Program-made: the position numbers and the translations under genes
Origin: Sparassis latifolia
Taxonomy: Eukaryota > Basidiomycota > Agaricomycetes > Polyporales > Sparassidaceae
Length of the DNA stretch: 64,000 bases
Assembly: GCA_018466975.1 (NCBI GenBank)
Contig: CM031556.1
Coordinates: 4,092,001 to 4,156,000 of the forward strand
Direction: 5' to 3'
The notes under the pieces: model-generated
Told to the model about the DNA's origin: nothing
Databases searched by the model: none
Seen by the model: the letters and a program-made list of their open reading frames with translations, nothing else
Shown here: positions 21,662-32,340 of the stretch, piece by piece
Layout: each line of letters opens with the position of its first letter
Numbering within the stretch: the first letter of the stretch is position 1

Positions 21662-24600
21662 TAATGTTCCTCGTGTGTTGTGCTTTTAGCTGTATTATGT
21701 TCGTCATTTTGGTATAGTTTGTATCAGTGTATACGGAGACCTTTTGCGGTGAGTTATACCCACATGATTGTACTAGGGAAAGGCCGCCTGCCTTCGGCGG
21801 AGTGTACTCGGTGAGTACTTAGGCCTTAGGTCTGGCATGCAACTACTGGATTTTTAAGAACCAGGACTATTTTACTCTCAGCTTGTTTTGCTGCAGTACG
21901 GTGACGTTAGTAATCCCTTTTGTTGTTCCAATTCCTCCGCCCACCGATACCCTCTTCAAATTGAGACTGGAGGTTTCAAACATGGTACCTCGTTTGATCG
22001 TACCCCCAGAGAATGACCCAAAGAGCGACCGGAATCAGTCGGATGAAGCCGAGTGAATAAAAAGAGGCCTAAGCTTCAATTTAGAGGATGGGCGAGACCT
22101 TGCAAGTAATCAGGGAGTCTTTGTTACTACCACAATAATGTCCTCGGCGGAACTCCAACTAACCTCGGAAATGTAGCGGGCATGCATATGTACAAGACGT
22201 ACCGCTAGGGATGTGAATGCATACTTCACCGCTCCCTTGAGCAGGAATGACGCGTCCCTGTAAGCAACCGTCTTGCACTAACTGGATCTCTGAGCCAACG
22301 GTGTAAGCAGCAACGACTTACAAAAGGTCGCGTTGGGCGCATCAAATCATGACGAAGGCTTGCGTGTTGGTGGCAGAGGCGGAGGAACAAATGTACGACA
22401 GTAGAGCAGGAACTCATTGCATCGAGTCCTTGTCACGGAAGCCGTGATCTGCATTCCGTGGCATAGCACAACATGCAACTGAGACACTGTGGAAACCTAG
22501 CAACGCAATACAAAGAGGAATGCCAAAAAACTTCGCAAACGTAGACCTATACAGTCAGCGCGCCAGGGGCGTAACCGCTGAAACTCAGTGATCTCGTCCT
22601 GTAGAGCTGGTGCATGTCCACAGTGGTCGAGCTGAACGAGTGTGCAAAGGAGGGTTCGCGATGCAGATGGAGGGAGACTCACACATATCAATATACGACA
22701 TTCACATGTACTAGAGTGGAAGTGACTCACAGAGAAGATGCATTGCTCGACGTTGTGATGGCTATACAAACACTCACTCCTGGGAGAGGATTATTGGCAA
22801 AGACAATGGACTCATTGCAACGCAGGTGCTTTGGTCACAACGCGCACGGGACGCAAGTAGTTGATATAACAGATCATCTATATCGTCAGGAGGAGCCTCT
22901 TCGGGCGTCCAATAAACAGGCTCTCCAGTGACAAAACCAAGACGAAGAGAAACAGCGCAAGGAACGACGGCAATTGCATCCTGAGATTTGCCGCCGTCGG
23001 CCAACTTCATCTCACCCAAGAGGCCCGAGCATTATCGGTTGCCCGCTGCAAAAAAGGGTCATGGGAAAACCGATGATACGTCTCGAAGTTCACGGCCATC
23101 ATCAACAAAGCAAGATGGACAGGGCACTTAGTGCAAATCGCCACATAAGTCGCCATCGCAGGCTGTGGAAGGCTTGTCCTAATTGAACTCGAAGCCCCAG
23201 AAATCTCCCAACATCTGCACAGTCAGGTACGTAACAATAGACGAGTCACACGTATTCACCTACAACGTATCGCATCGCGGAAGCTATCACGGCGGTCCGT
23301 GAACAGCTTTCCGGAGAGAACTAAACCTCATTGCGATGTGTTTGATATCTGTGCAGCCAGGTACAGAGAAGGAACTAAAGTCACACGCAAGCAGTCGCCC
23401 ACAACGTATCGCACCGCCGAAGTTATCATCACGGAACGTGGAAATTTTCCAGAACGAGCGGTGAGGCCCTAGAATCCATCGCCTCGTTGAGCGGGTGATG
23501 TATTCTATCCGTGGAGTGACACACGAAGTCCCGTAGAGGCCACAAGTCCAAACAGGGCTGCCGTCTGGATGGAGATCGTACCAGAAGCTCAGAGAGCGCG
23601 CAAACACTTCCCGTAGATGCTGAAGGAGAGGTGACTCACTGACTCCCACGAAGAACTGCAGGAAAGGGTGTCTAAAGAGATGCAAATGGTACACCTGCGC
23701 CGTCAGCTGGATGGAACCGAGGCTGCTTCTAACCTAGGTCGGACGACGATGATGCAGGCCAGCTGACATCCGAGAGTCGGTCATCAGCTCGTCCTTGTGT
23801 GGGGCTTTGTGGGTGCACGGTCGAGAGAGCGGCTAGATAAGTTCGAGCGGGTACTTTCGCAGAATTTGCTCTCGAGGGGAGTCACGGGAAGTCGTTCAGC
23901 TTGCCGTCGCCCGCATGTTGTGGGAGAGCGCTGCGCAGTTGCAACACCGAACTGATTGTCAGTTCAAACGGGGAAGGTGACGACGACATCATAAACAAGA
24001 TCAATGACTCCAGCACACCAGGATAGGTTAGCATGAAACGCGAGTCCGGGAAACGCTCGGAAAGATTGCACCGTTTAGCCCAGACCAAAATGAGGGGCGA
24101 CAAGCTGTACGTTACACCCACAGAAAAAAGAAAGTGCCGCTGTTGTCAACGGCTAGCGCCACGAGACCGACATCCCGGGGCGGCGCTCCATCATCTTGGA
24201 TTGTCTTAGGTAGTTGCAAAAAATAACCGAGCGTCCTAGAGGTGTACTTGAGATGGTTTATGACCACAAGTCACGGAGTAGAACGGCACAAATAGGCGCC
24301 GGAATTTCGTTCTATCGCGATCGATACGTGGATTCGATACTAGTAGCCGGGTTCTCAGCGATCCCCTTCTTCGCGTTGAATTCTGCGTACCCCTCCGCTC
24401 AAGCATACTAGTACGCACAGGCTCGGATTGTACCTACGTATTATCCGTTGACTGTCGCAGTCCCGTGAGGCACCCACTGATTATCGCCACGCGACCGTGA
24501 CGCAGCCTTCTCCGAGCTTGCTGAGCTTCTTTACTTCGGCATCGTCAAAAATCGGGTGGCCCACCGGAGGTATCCAGCGCAGGAGACTAGCACTCAGCAC

Positions 24601-25205
24601 AACACGGCGAATACACCATGATTCAAGTGAGTTGTGTGTGCTTTATTATGTAGCTCGGCTACAGAGCACTTAGGAATCCAGACATAGACCATAGTGACAA
24701 CGGTAGCCGACGCCAGGACCTACAAGAAGTACTAGTCCACGCGCGTTGCGCAATACAGTCTGATCGGTGCCGTAAAACTGTATGATTGTGGTACGTAATC
24801 ACAAACGCCAGACTTATAATGTCGCAGGACCTGGTTACGTTCCAGTATCGCAAATGTTTGCCCCTCGCTCCAATGTCGTCCAGATGCTAGTATGTTTTTT
24901 TTGGCTCTTAGCTTACGATTCATTAATCTCTTTATACAGACAGCCCGACGCACAGCTGTGAGACGTCATCACATGGCGACAGGTATGTTGCAGCTTTGCT
25001 GACGAGTCGGAGTATTTGTGACAGGTACAAACATTGAGCAGATTCCCTTCTTGCGAAAGATAGTCATGCCGCTCGATCGTTATTTTTTGAACAGCGCTTG
25101 GAACGTGATAGATGTCGGGCGTATGCTGGAGGTACGATTCGTTTACCTGTTTGGTCGATCTATGGCTCATTTCAGACAGTACAAATTGTCCCTGTTCAGG
25201 GAGAT
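21662..25205. other. 3.5-kb stretch without a recognisable gene
   Basis: Frames are short on both strands. Some pieces on the minus strand (22497-23019 and 23287-23694) look protein-like but could not be joined or assigned; they may be decayed genes. It contains the tandem duplication listed at 23215-23480. Confidence 0.35.
23215..23480. repeat. Degenerate tandem duplication, unit about 135 bp
   Basis: Two adjacent segments share blocks in the same order: a GCAGTCAGGTAC/GCAGCCAGGTAC block, a GTCACACG block, then CAACGTATCGCA followed by an AAG(C/T)TATCA block. The offset is about 135 bp. Confidence 0.45.
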
Positions 25206-26444
25206 ATGACTCGTTTGATGGCCAACATAGACACAGGCGCGCTCGCGTACGCTGCTGCCCATGCAATCTGTACCACATCCATTCCCCGCCTCACCTTCTT
25301 GGATGTCGGTTCATATAACAGAATTTTTCTGCTCTCCTTTCCCAACGGCGAGCAGGTGGTCGCTCGGGTTCCGTTTCCACAGAATCTCATACAGGACAAG
25401 ATTTCTTCGGAAATCGCCACAATGACCTTCGCCCGTTACTATTGTAACATCCCTTGCCCAAGGGTCCTTGGCTGGTCATCCACCCCCTCCAATCCTGTAG
25501 GATCGCCCTATATTTTGATGGACCATGCGCCCGGCATTCCTCCCTTTGCTAAGTTTTACAAAGAAACTCAAGATCGTCGTTTGAAGATACTGGACAGCCT
25601 AGCTAAGCTTCATGCTTGCTTCGCACGTCCGCTTCCATTTTCGCAGTTTGGGAGCATCTATTTTGCTCTAGATGTGATCGCCAGAAACCGTGGCGACATA
25701 GACCTCAGTGATCCTTCGATGTACCGCATCGGGCCATATCTTCGTGGACCGACTAGCGATATGGATATTGGAGGCCGCCTGGTTTATTCTGCGGAGTCGT
25801 CTTCCAACATCGTTCACTTTTGGAAAGGTTGTCTGTCTCAGGAGCGTGCAGCTGTGCTCTCTCGGTGGGGTACGGATAAGAATACAATGATCACGCCTCC
25901 TGATCATCCATATCCACGTCTCGGAAGCAGAACATTCACTCTGGGCGATTTTCTGGAGATATCGTCGACATTGCAGACCATCATCTCCCGTATCACGCTT
26001 CCGAGGGATCCGGCACTGCTGGCACCTTGTCTAGTCTCGACGGACTATGCTTTCCGGAACATCTTCGTTGACGTGAATACACTGGAAGTCACATCCTTCC
26101 TCGATTGGGATGATGTATCGGTGATGCCGTTTGTACTTTGCACAAGGTTCCCTGAGGACATATCGTGGTCTTACGGTGCCCCGCCATCATGGGCCCAGAC
26201 CGGACGCTTCGATTTTGTTCCTAATGATGATCCTCCTCTCCCCGGGGAGGAGTATCAGGGAGAAATTGAGCGACAGCAGCAGCGGGCGTATTACAAGGAC
26301 CGTCTGAAGGAGTATGACCATCGCTTCACAGATAAGCTCTGGGATATGCGCAAGGAGCCTCTCAAGATACAGGAAGTGGTCACTCATGGCTGGGTCTATT
26401 GGCTCGCACGTTCAAGGTGGATATCTTCGCATAGGTCTGATTGA
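25206..26444 (+). CDS. APH-family phosphotransferase (aminoglycoside phosphotransferase fold)
   Basis: Intronless frame; start taken as the ATG at 25206 (another ATG is four codons on), giving about 412 aa. Protein-kinase-like features: an N-lobe with RIFLLSFPNGEQVVARVPFP, a hinge SPYILMDHAPGIP, a catalytic loop STDYAFRNIFVD, and the metal-binding FLDWDDVSVMP. The catalytic Asp and downstream Asn are kept, but the usual His of the HxD motif is Ser. The C terminus is a charged helical region (EEYQGEIERQQQRAYYKDRL) ending with GWVYWLARSRW. Agaricomycete genomes carry many such APH-like proteins, mostly of unknown substrate; antibiotic resistance should not be assumed. Confidence 0.82.
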   Translation: MTRLMANIDTGALAYAAAHAICTTSIPRLTFLDVGSYNRIFLLSFPNGEQVVARVPFPQNLIQDKISSEIATMTFARYYCNIPCPRVLGWSSTPSNPVGSPYILMDHAPGIPPFAKFYKETQDRRLKILDSLAKLHACFARPLPFSQFGSIYFALDVIARNRGDIDLSDPSMYRIGPYLRGPTSDMDIGGRLVYSAESSSNIVHFWKGCLSQERAAVLSRWGTDKNTMITPPDHPYPRLGSRTFTLGDFLEISSTLQTIISRITLPRDPALLAPCLVSTDYAFRNIFVDVNTLEVTSFLDWDDVSVMPFVLCTRFPEDISWSYGAPPSWAQTGRFDFVPNDDPPLPGEEYQGEIERQQQRAYYKDRLKEYDHRFTDKLWDMRKEPLKIQEVVTHGWVYWLARSRWISSHRSD

Positions 26445-26934
26445 AGTATGAAGGACCGTTACACGAAATGCGATCCTATTGAGTTGCCTATTGTGGAACG
26501 GTTCAGCGCCGCGCCGACATGTCATCGATCACGACGTGTCATTCATGCTTCATCAACTGCTGGCCCTTGAATATTTGAATATTGAATTCCAAAGATGCAT
26601 GACTCGTGAACTCACCGCTTTGCTGTATCCTGTGATGTACTAGGGTTTTATCGCAATGTTAGTGCATGCAGCGAAGTTGCCATCCCATCACAGAACGTCG
26701 ATTGTGCATTACGGAGGTGGGTCGTTCAGTCCCTGTAGGGCAGTGCACATCGTTGCAGTAAGATCTGATGTCGGGCATAGACCCTATCTATCTGGCTTGT
26801 AGACGTCATATCCACTTCAGTCGTCGAAAACGTTCAAGCTTTGCACTTTTGTTCATGAACGGAGACTCTAGTTCCTGGGCCTTTACCCGCGGCGGGCATG
26901 TGGGTGGTCGCGCAGACCATTTACAATGAATCAG

Positions 26935-27131
26935 ATTCAGAACAAGATGCGCTCACAAGGAGAGATCGTGAGACAACACCACCTGGTGTATTACAAACAT
27001 CGTTTGAGGGTCTATGACCGCCGCCGTCTCACGGAGCATTTGTGGGATACGTGGAAGGAGGTACAGGTTATTGTCACCCCATGGACGTGTATTGGCTAGC
27101 ATATCCGAGGTGGATTAAGTCCCAGATATAA
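26935..27131 (+). pseudogene. Decayed copy of the APH gene 3' end
   Basis: The frame reading QGEIVRQHHLVYYKHRLRVYD then TEHLWDTWKE corresponds to the C-terminal QGEIERQQQRAYYKDRLKEYD and TDKLWDMRKE of the intact APH gene 500 bp upstream. The similarity continues past a stop at about 27098 only in another frame (YWLAYPRWI). This is a truncated, frameshifted duplicate fragment with no N-lobe or catalytic loop. Confidence 0.7.
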
Positions 27132-27222
27132 GGTCCTGCACTACGGTTTGTGCGTACTTTTATTGCTGACTCGAAAGCTAAAGAAAATCGCAGAGCGATA
27201 AGTACGGTCTGTCTTTGGTAAC

Positions 27223-28662
27223 CTACTGTGCCCGAGATTGCATGCTCGACAGACGCGTCTTCAAACCATCTTTCACAACTAGCCATTCCAACATACTGAG
27301 ACTATTCCTCGACATCTCATCCTTTACCGCATCCCAGTGTTCCTCGAGCATACACAGCACGTCGAGATCCGCGAGATCCCGCAGGCCGCACTTATGGAAG
27401 AGAGAGATATGCTGACAAAGAGGTCGCTTCAGACCGCCCAACCACATGCTGACAGCATCGTTTGCTCCTGTGATGCCCGTGTCAGATGGAACGGGGGGAA
27501 ACTGGGAGGGCAGAGATGCTCTGCGGGCCTCAAGGCCAGTCTTGATTATCAGCCAGCGGAGAAGCTCCACCTTATGGTCCTGCGCGAGATAGTCGCGCAG
27601 GACGGCCCAATCATCGACCGGGTCCATCAAGCACAATGCGTCGAGATCTTCTGCTGTCTTGCACCCGAAGGCTTCGAACGCAAGAGAGAGCTCGTTCGCC
27701 AAATTACGAGTGAGCTTGGCTAAGAACGAGCTGATGGCGGAAACCTCGTCCCGCTGGGGTAGATTTTCGCAGCGGTCAGGACGAGATGTCGTTCCTTCCC
27801 GTCGGTTGTGCTCCACTATACCAGATATACGTGGTGATGCAGCAAGATTTCGCGGTAGCTCGAGCCTTTGTTTCGCCGTGGCAGGAGATTTGGGAGGCGC
27901 GCCGAGTGGCAACGAGGAGTTTGGTTGCTCACGGTCTGAAACATCGACAACTCTGGAGGACGGCTGATATGCCAAACTGGGTGGCAAATCATTGATATTA
28001 TCGTCATGACTCTCGGGCCACTGCAGAGATGGGACGGGCGACACTTTAGGGCTGCGTCCCCTTTCCGTCAATTCCGGTGATGGTAAAAATGCTCGGTCTT
28101 AAAATATAACAAAGGAAGTTAAGAAGATGGAGGTGATGAGGAGTCGCAACCGTGCTCACGTGGTGCGCTTGCCTGCTCTGCGTCCCTAAGAGATTCGTCG
28201 TTGGGAGCATCAAAGTGAGCAGCAGGACCCGTCCTTGAATTTTCATGCGTCTCGTCTGTTCTTGCCTTAGCTCCATCATGTTCCTCATCAGCCATTTCGT
28301 GATCAGGCGAACTGACTACAGGAACATGTCGGGCCAGAGCAACCCCTCCTTTTATGTTTGGGATGGTGCCCCCTGCGTTCGTTCTTCGCTCGTTTTCTGC
28401 GGCTGCGGGAAAGATACGGATGGAGGGAAAATTAGCGATGAACGCTACGGGTAGCTGGGTTATGCCTCGCCTGAATAACTGGAGCTACCCGGTAGGACGC
28501 ATTGCAGGCGGGACAGTGGAAGCATTTGCTTTGTTCATTTCTGTAGATGTCCTGGGAGGCTGAAGCGCCAGGAATCTTGATCTTGCATTTGTTCTGATGA
28601 AACCTTCGATGATACACCAGGTCTGCATGGTATTCGTGGCAAATATTGCAAACGCCAGGCAT
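27223..28662 (-). CDS. Gene C: Cys/His-cluster plus tandem SAM-like module protein (paralogue of gene A)
   Basis: Exons 28449-28662, 28160-28402 and 27223-28097 give 443 aa with consistent phases (introns 46 and 62 nt). Residues 5-53 carry the Cys/His cluster: CNICHEYHADLVYHRRFH (C-x2-C-x9-H-x3-H), a following CKI, and CFHCPACNASYR. Gene A has equivalent CKV and FHCPRCHRAY elements. An acidic, disordered-looking linker covers about 75-270. Two helical modules follow at about 272-345 (FLAKL, DLDALCLM, W..LR, LLRWLIIKTGLEAR) and 366-435 (WLGGLKRPL, DLDVLCML, HWDAV, SMLEWLVVKDGLKTR). These align with the module pairs of A and B. A regulator role is inferred from domain layout only. Confidence 0.75.
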
Positions 28663-30099
28663 GCTGCTGCAATTTCAGTCCACCCTGCCAGAGATTTCGG
28701 ATGCGAGTGACGTGGGTGTAGGGGACGAAGGCGGAAATAGGGGCTCTGTGCAACGCGTGCATTTTCAAGCTATGATATCAAGGGGGTCTGGGACTTTGCG
28801 TGATGACCTTTGGGAGCGAGATTCACAATAAAATCCTATACATCATCTCGAGCACAGCAGTAGTTCTCCGGATCTTGAAAGCCAGCTGCAGCGGCGACTT
28901 CAAGTGTCTCAAAAGAGGAAGCATGCCCATTTCAGGAAAATCCCGACCTTTCGGGAATGTGCGCTTCGCTGGCGTACCACCGCCATCTGACGTTTCTCGC
29001 AAAACAACATCCCAACACTTGGTATCGTCTCTTTCAAAGATAAATAGCAACACTGCAAATGAAAGAAAGATGCGGTTGTGCGGGAAGTGACTGAAAGGAC
29101 CGTCGGTCTCGCAGACGACCCGTTGCAGCAGTCTACACGATTAGGTACGCGCTCAGGACCTCTCTCCTACCTGAAGCTGTTCATGGAAGCTATTCGTAAT
29201 TATCTGCAGCTCGTAGAACCGACGTATGGAGAATTGCTGGACCGGAATTGGGCCTTCTGGTTCGACGACATGGGAGCTATAAACGAGGGACGCGCACGCA
29301 AACAATGAGTACTGAGAATAAGGATGCGGTCAGCCTGTGTCAAGGAGGGATGGAGACAGTGTGCAGAACATCGACAACCAGGACGCTGTCAAATGGCAGT
29401 AGAGGGCGTCCGACCTGTTCTATCGAACTATCCCTTGGTCAAGGAGCTGAGGTGCCAGAAATCACGACTTTCCGTCGGGGAACCAAGGCATGCACTGTAT
29501 GCATTGTAGGACCCACTCAACGGATGACGCTTTATTGCGAGGTTGCACTGCATTCTGCAGCATCTCGGTAGGAGATGCGGCCATCTCACTTCTATTATGC
29601 ACGCCTTAGACTTCCTTCCAGCTATGCTTTGTGGGTCCAAATTTTGCATGATCTGTCGGCCTCATCGACTTGGTATTCACTCGGGTGCTGCATATTAGGT
29701 GAGTGCATCATGGCATGTCGCGCTCAACACAACATCTCTGTGTACACATATTCATCGACTCAATGAGTATCGTACAGGTGTCTTTCATCTTTTCCAGTAG
29801 CTCAGCCCATGACTTTGATCTCCACAGTGCCCCGCCGAATTTTTCAACTTCAACCCCTGAACCTTTTGGACATTAACCCAGGTATTATTGGGTCGAGGCC
29901 TCTCTCGAGGGATTCTAATGATGCATCCGCTCTTATTAGTACGAAAGTTCTCAAACTGCATCACCTTCGCCTCCGTATCACACCGTACTCTGCGCACAGC
30001 TGTCGCATAATGGTCTCCCGACTGAAGCTAGGTAAGTCTGATGCCTTCTCGAGCAGGTACTCTGCCATTGGTTCTTAAGCCTCTCTTGCTGGTCACTGA
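28663..30099. other. Stretch without a recognisable gene
   Basis: Short frames only. A minus-strand frame starting MAEYLLEKASDLPSFS, around 29970-30070, looks protein-like and could be the 3' continuation of the MYND-like gene in a shifted frame. Confidence 0.3.
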
Positions 30100-30535
30100 C
30101 ATTGCTTTTTTGCGCAGAAGGAGCGCCTTCATTACCGGAGTCGTCCGGATGGCAAATGGAAGCATGAAACCCGCGGAATCCCAGAGGAAGTAGTCGACAT
30201 CCTTGTATTTCTCAAGCATCCCAACCTGGCGCCGTAATACAGGAGAGTGCTCATACTGAGGTTTATCGATGCCGATTGAGGTGACGTTGATTTTGCCATC
30301 TGGACCTGTCGGGATACCTCCCACAGCAGTTCCGTCATGGTCTTTTGATGCAACCTGCTTGCCGTAATTCCACTTGTGGGTTGGCCAATCAGCCTTTTGA
30401 CATTCTCTGTGACGCTCTAAGTGAAGACTGCTCACAGATTATGTCGAAAGATGGCACTCACCGTGAACAATAGTGAACATTGAAGTTGAGCCTTGCTTTG
30501 CAAACACTGCATGTTGCGCAAATCCTTGATTCCTT
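30100..30535 (-). pseudogene. Divergent MYND-finger protein fragment
   Basis: On the minus strand, TCSVCKARLNFNVHYCS joins over a 55-nt intron to RECQKADWPTHKW, a recognisable MYND zinc finger. The usual second CxxC pair is absent, and the final Cys after HK is replaced by Tyr (TAC). Downstream sequence continues with DKPQYEHSPVLRRQVGMLEK and KDVDYFLWDSAGFMLPF. No supported start codon exists: the finger frame has an in-frame TAG just upstream, so either an upstream exon is missing from my model or the gene is decayed. The 3' end also breaks frame. MYND domains bind proline-rich partners; function here is unknown. Confidence 0.45.
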
Positions 30536-30789
30536 TTGCTAGAACTCTCGCCACGATTATATCCTCCTCCATGCTGCTGATTATTAGGTCTATCTTCTGG
30601 TTTCGCTTCACGATATTATGTATTACAGACATAGTGGCTTGGACCAGGGACCATCCTGTGCAAGAGACACCGGTGAGAGCCATGCAAAAGTATTTACTTG
30701 ATACTTACCAATGAATTCGTTTCGCACTAACGTTATGTAGTCATAGGCAGACTTTTCCTCGGCCGACCTCGGTTGGTCACAGTGATCCG

Positions 30790-31166
30790 ACATCTCCATC
30801 TTCACGGTCTCCATCTCCAGCACAATTGTCCACTTCCTCGCCACAACTGTCATTCGCAGGACATCAATTTCGTTCTTCGTCATCGCCCTCTTAGCTATTG
30901 TCATATTCGGGATCACAATCACCGTATTCAGGAGCACAAGCTGCATCATCATTATCGTCCACCTCTCATTCATCATCTTCGTCTGGGTAACGCAACAGCA
31001 GCCAGTGGAGCAATGGGTACTTCACCTCTCGCGACTGCAGCAAGTTCTCGATCGTTCGCTGCACAACGGTGACCTCACCCGTAAATTGACAATGCCAATT
31101 GGGGTATTGTGGACGGTGTTGTAGGCAGAATTGTTGTCTTAGCAGTGCTACACTTAATACTCCCAT
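30790..31166 (-). pseudogene. Decayed coding segment with acidic tail
   Basis: A frame with SVALLRQQFCLQHRPQYPNW, then LLHWLLLRYPDEDDE, runs into a highly Asp/Glu-rich continuation that is interrupted by several stops in every alignment I tried. It looks like an eroded gene or transposon remnant. The family is not recognised. Confidence 0.3.
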
Positions 31167-31189
31167 TGTGGTACCACTGCCAGAAGGTA

Positions 31190-31640
31190 TCAGACACTTG
31201 GCTGGATCCTTACGTTGATCAGGAAGACAGCGGTGAACGTACGCCAGCCAAATCGATCTGTCCGGTATGGGAACTTAATGTCCTTGCACATGGGACCTTA
31301 ACGTTCACGTGGAATGTGCAGGTTACTCCAGCAGTTTCAGTTAGTAAAAGTAAACTCGACGTTCGGCCTAATCTTGAGTCCGGAATACAGATCGTGAGGT
31401 CAATGCCGAGCGGTGGCTCGTCGTTGATCGCCTCACCAAGCCTTCATGGCACATGGAGTTGCATGTTACCCTTGCCCGGTACCCCATCGTCATAGACATA
31501 TCTGAAACTGTTGAAGGAGCAGCAGGCACAGTTCGGCCCTTGCTGCCTACCATGATCTCTTCACCTTTATCTTCACTTCTGATAACGGAGACCTCGAGGA
31601 AGCGGTTTTCATTGATTTAAGAAAGTTTGTTGGGTACACC
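31190..31640 (+). pseudogene. Decayed coding segment
   Basis: Protein-like pieces in different frames, for example ARYPIVIDISETVEGAAGTV near 31475 and TSDNGDLEEAVFIDLRKF near 31580, cannot be joined without frame changes. The parent family is not recognised. Confidence 0.25.
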
Positions 31641-31788
31641 TAAGGATGATGAGGATGCTTCATCTTGGCCAAAGCCGTTGGATCCCTATCCTCATCCCTT
31701 AGCATCCGCGTTCCGGGCACCCTCACTTGAGGAAACCGATATCCACTTGAACCACTTCCATTGGAGAAAGTGCAAAAAAGGAAGGTTT

Positions 31789-31893
31789 TGAACCCGACCC
31801 GGATTGAACGGATGACCTTGAGGAATCTCTCTAAAGGAATGCTTACGTAAGCCCCCCCTGGAATCTCACGCGCTACCGCTGCGCCACAGGTCC
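31789..31893 (-). tRNA. tRNA-Trp (CCA), with intron
   Basis: On the minus strand the acceptor stem GGACCTG pairs with CGGGTTC at the 3' end, followed by discriminator A. The D arm is GCGC-AGCGGTA-GCGC, the anticodon stem begins TGAGA, and the loop TTCCAG carries anticodon CCA. An intron of about 30 nt follows position 37, then the 3' half of the anticodon stem CCTCA (one A-C mismatch), a variable loop, and a T arm ATCCG-TTCAATC-CGGGT. An intron at this position is usual for fungal tRNA genes. Confidence 0.88.
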
Positions 31894-32185
31894 TCTGTTT
31901 GTACTCTCTTAAGTATCACCATGAGAGGAGACATTTTAGATGATATACGCAAAAGTGTTGACACGAGAGCAGTACGATATCATCTTATCATGAGTGCCAT
32001 AAAATCTCCATAACAATGGTTGGAGCTGCCAGCGAAGGCGAACGTAAGCTCAGTAGCTTGTCGAACAGCCGGCCAATACGATTGATACTAGTAGCTGAGC
32101 GCTGAGGCCTGAGGACTTGAATATTCGGTGGTATAGAATTAAGAAATGGTATGAACAGTGGAAACAATTTACATATACTTATTGA

Positions 32186-32234
32186 CGACCCGGGGGTTCA
32201 GACCCAACCTCACGCCCTACCACTGCGCCACAGT
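32186..32234 (-). pseudogene. tRNA-Trp-like relic
   Basis: The minus strand reads CTGTGGCGCAGTGGTAGGGC and TGAGGTT, closely matching the 5' half of the intact tRNA-Trp about 300 bp away. The anticodon arm is missing and an arm-like GGGTCTGAACCC follows directly. Confidence 0.6.
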
Positions 32235-32340
32235 ATAAGCAGTGCTCCGACTGCTATTGGTCACGACAAAGATTCAGAGAATACAGTAGCAAATATCTGG
32301 ACGACACGTCTGAGCACTGCACTCGTACAACCCTGCAGAG

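Noticed and set aside
22774..23186. Possible cytochrome P450 or transposon remnant
   Set aside because: Pieces looked protein-like, but no heme-binding or transposase motif could be found on either strand.
25206..26444. Antibiotic-resistance gene acquired from bacteria
   Set aside because: The APH fold is common in Agaricomycetes and the sequence looks fungal; there is no evidence for a resistance role or transfer.
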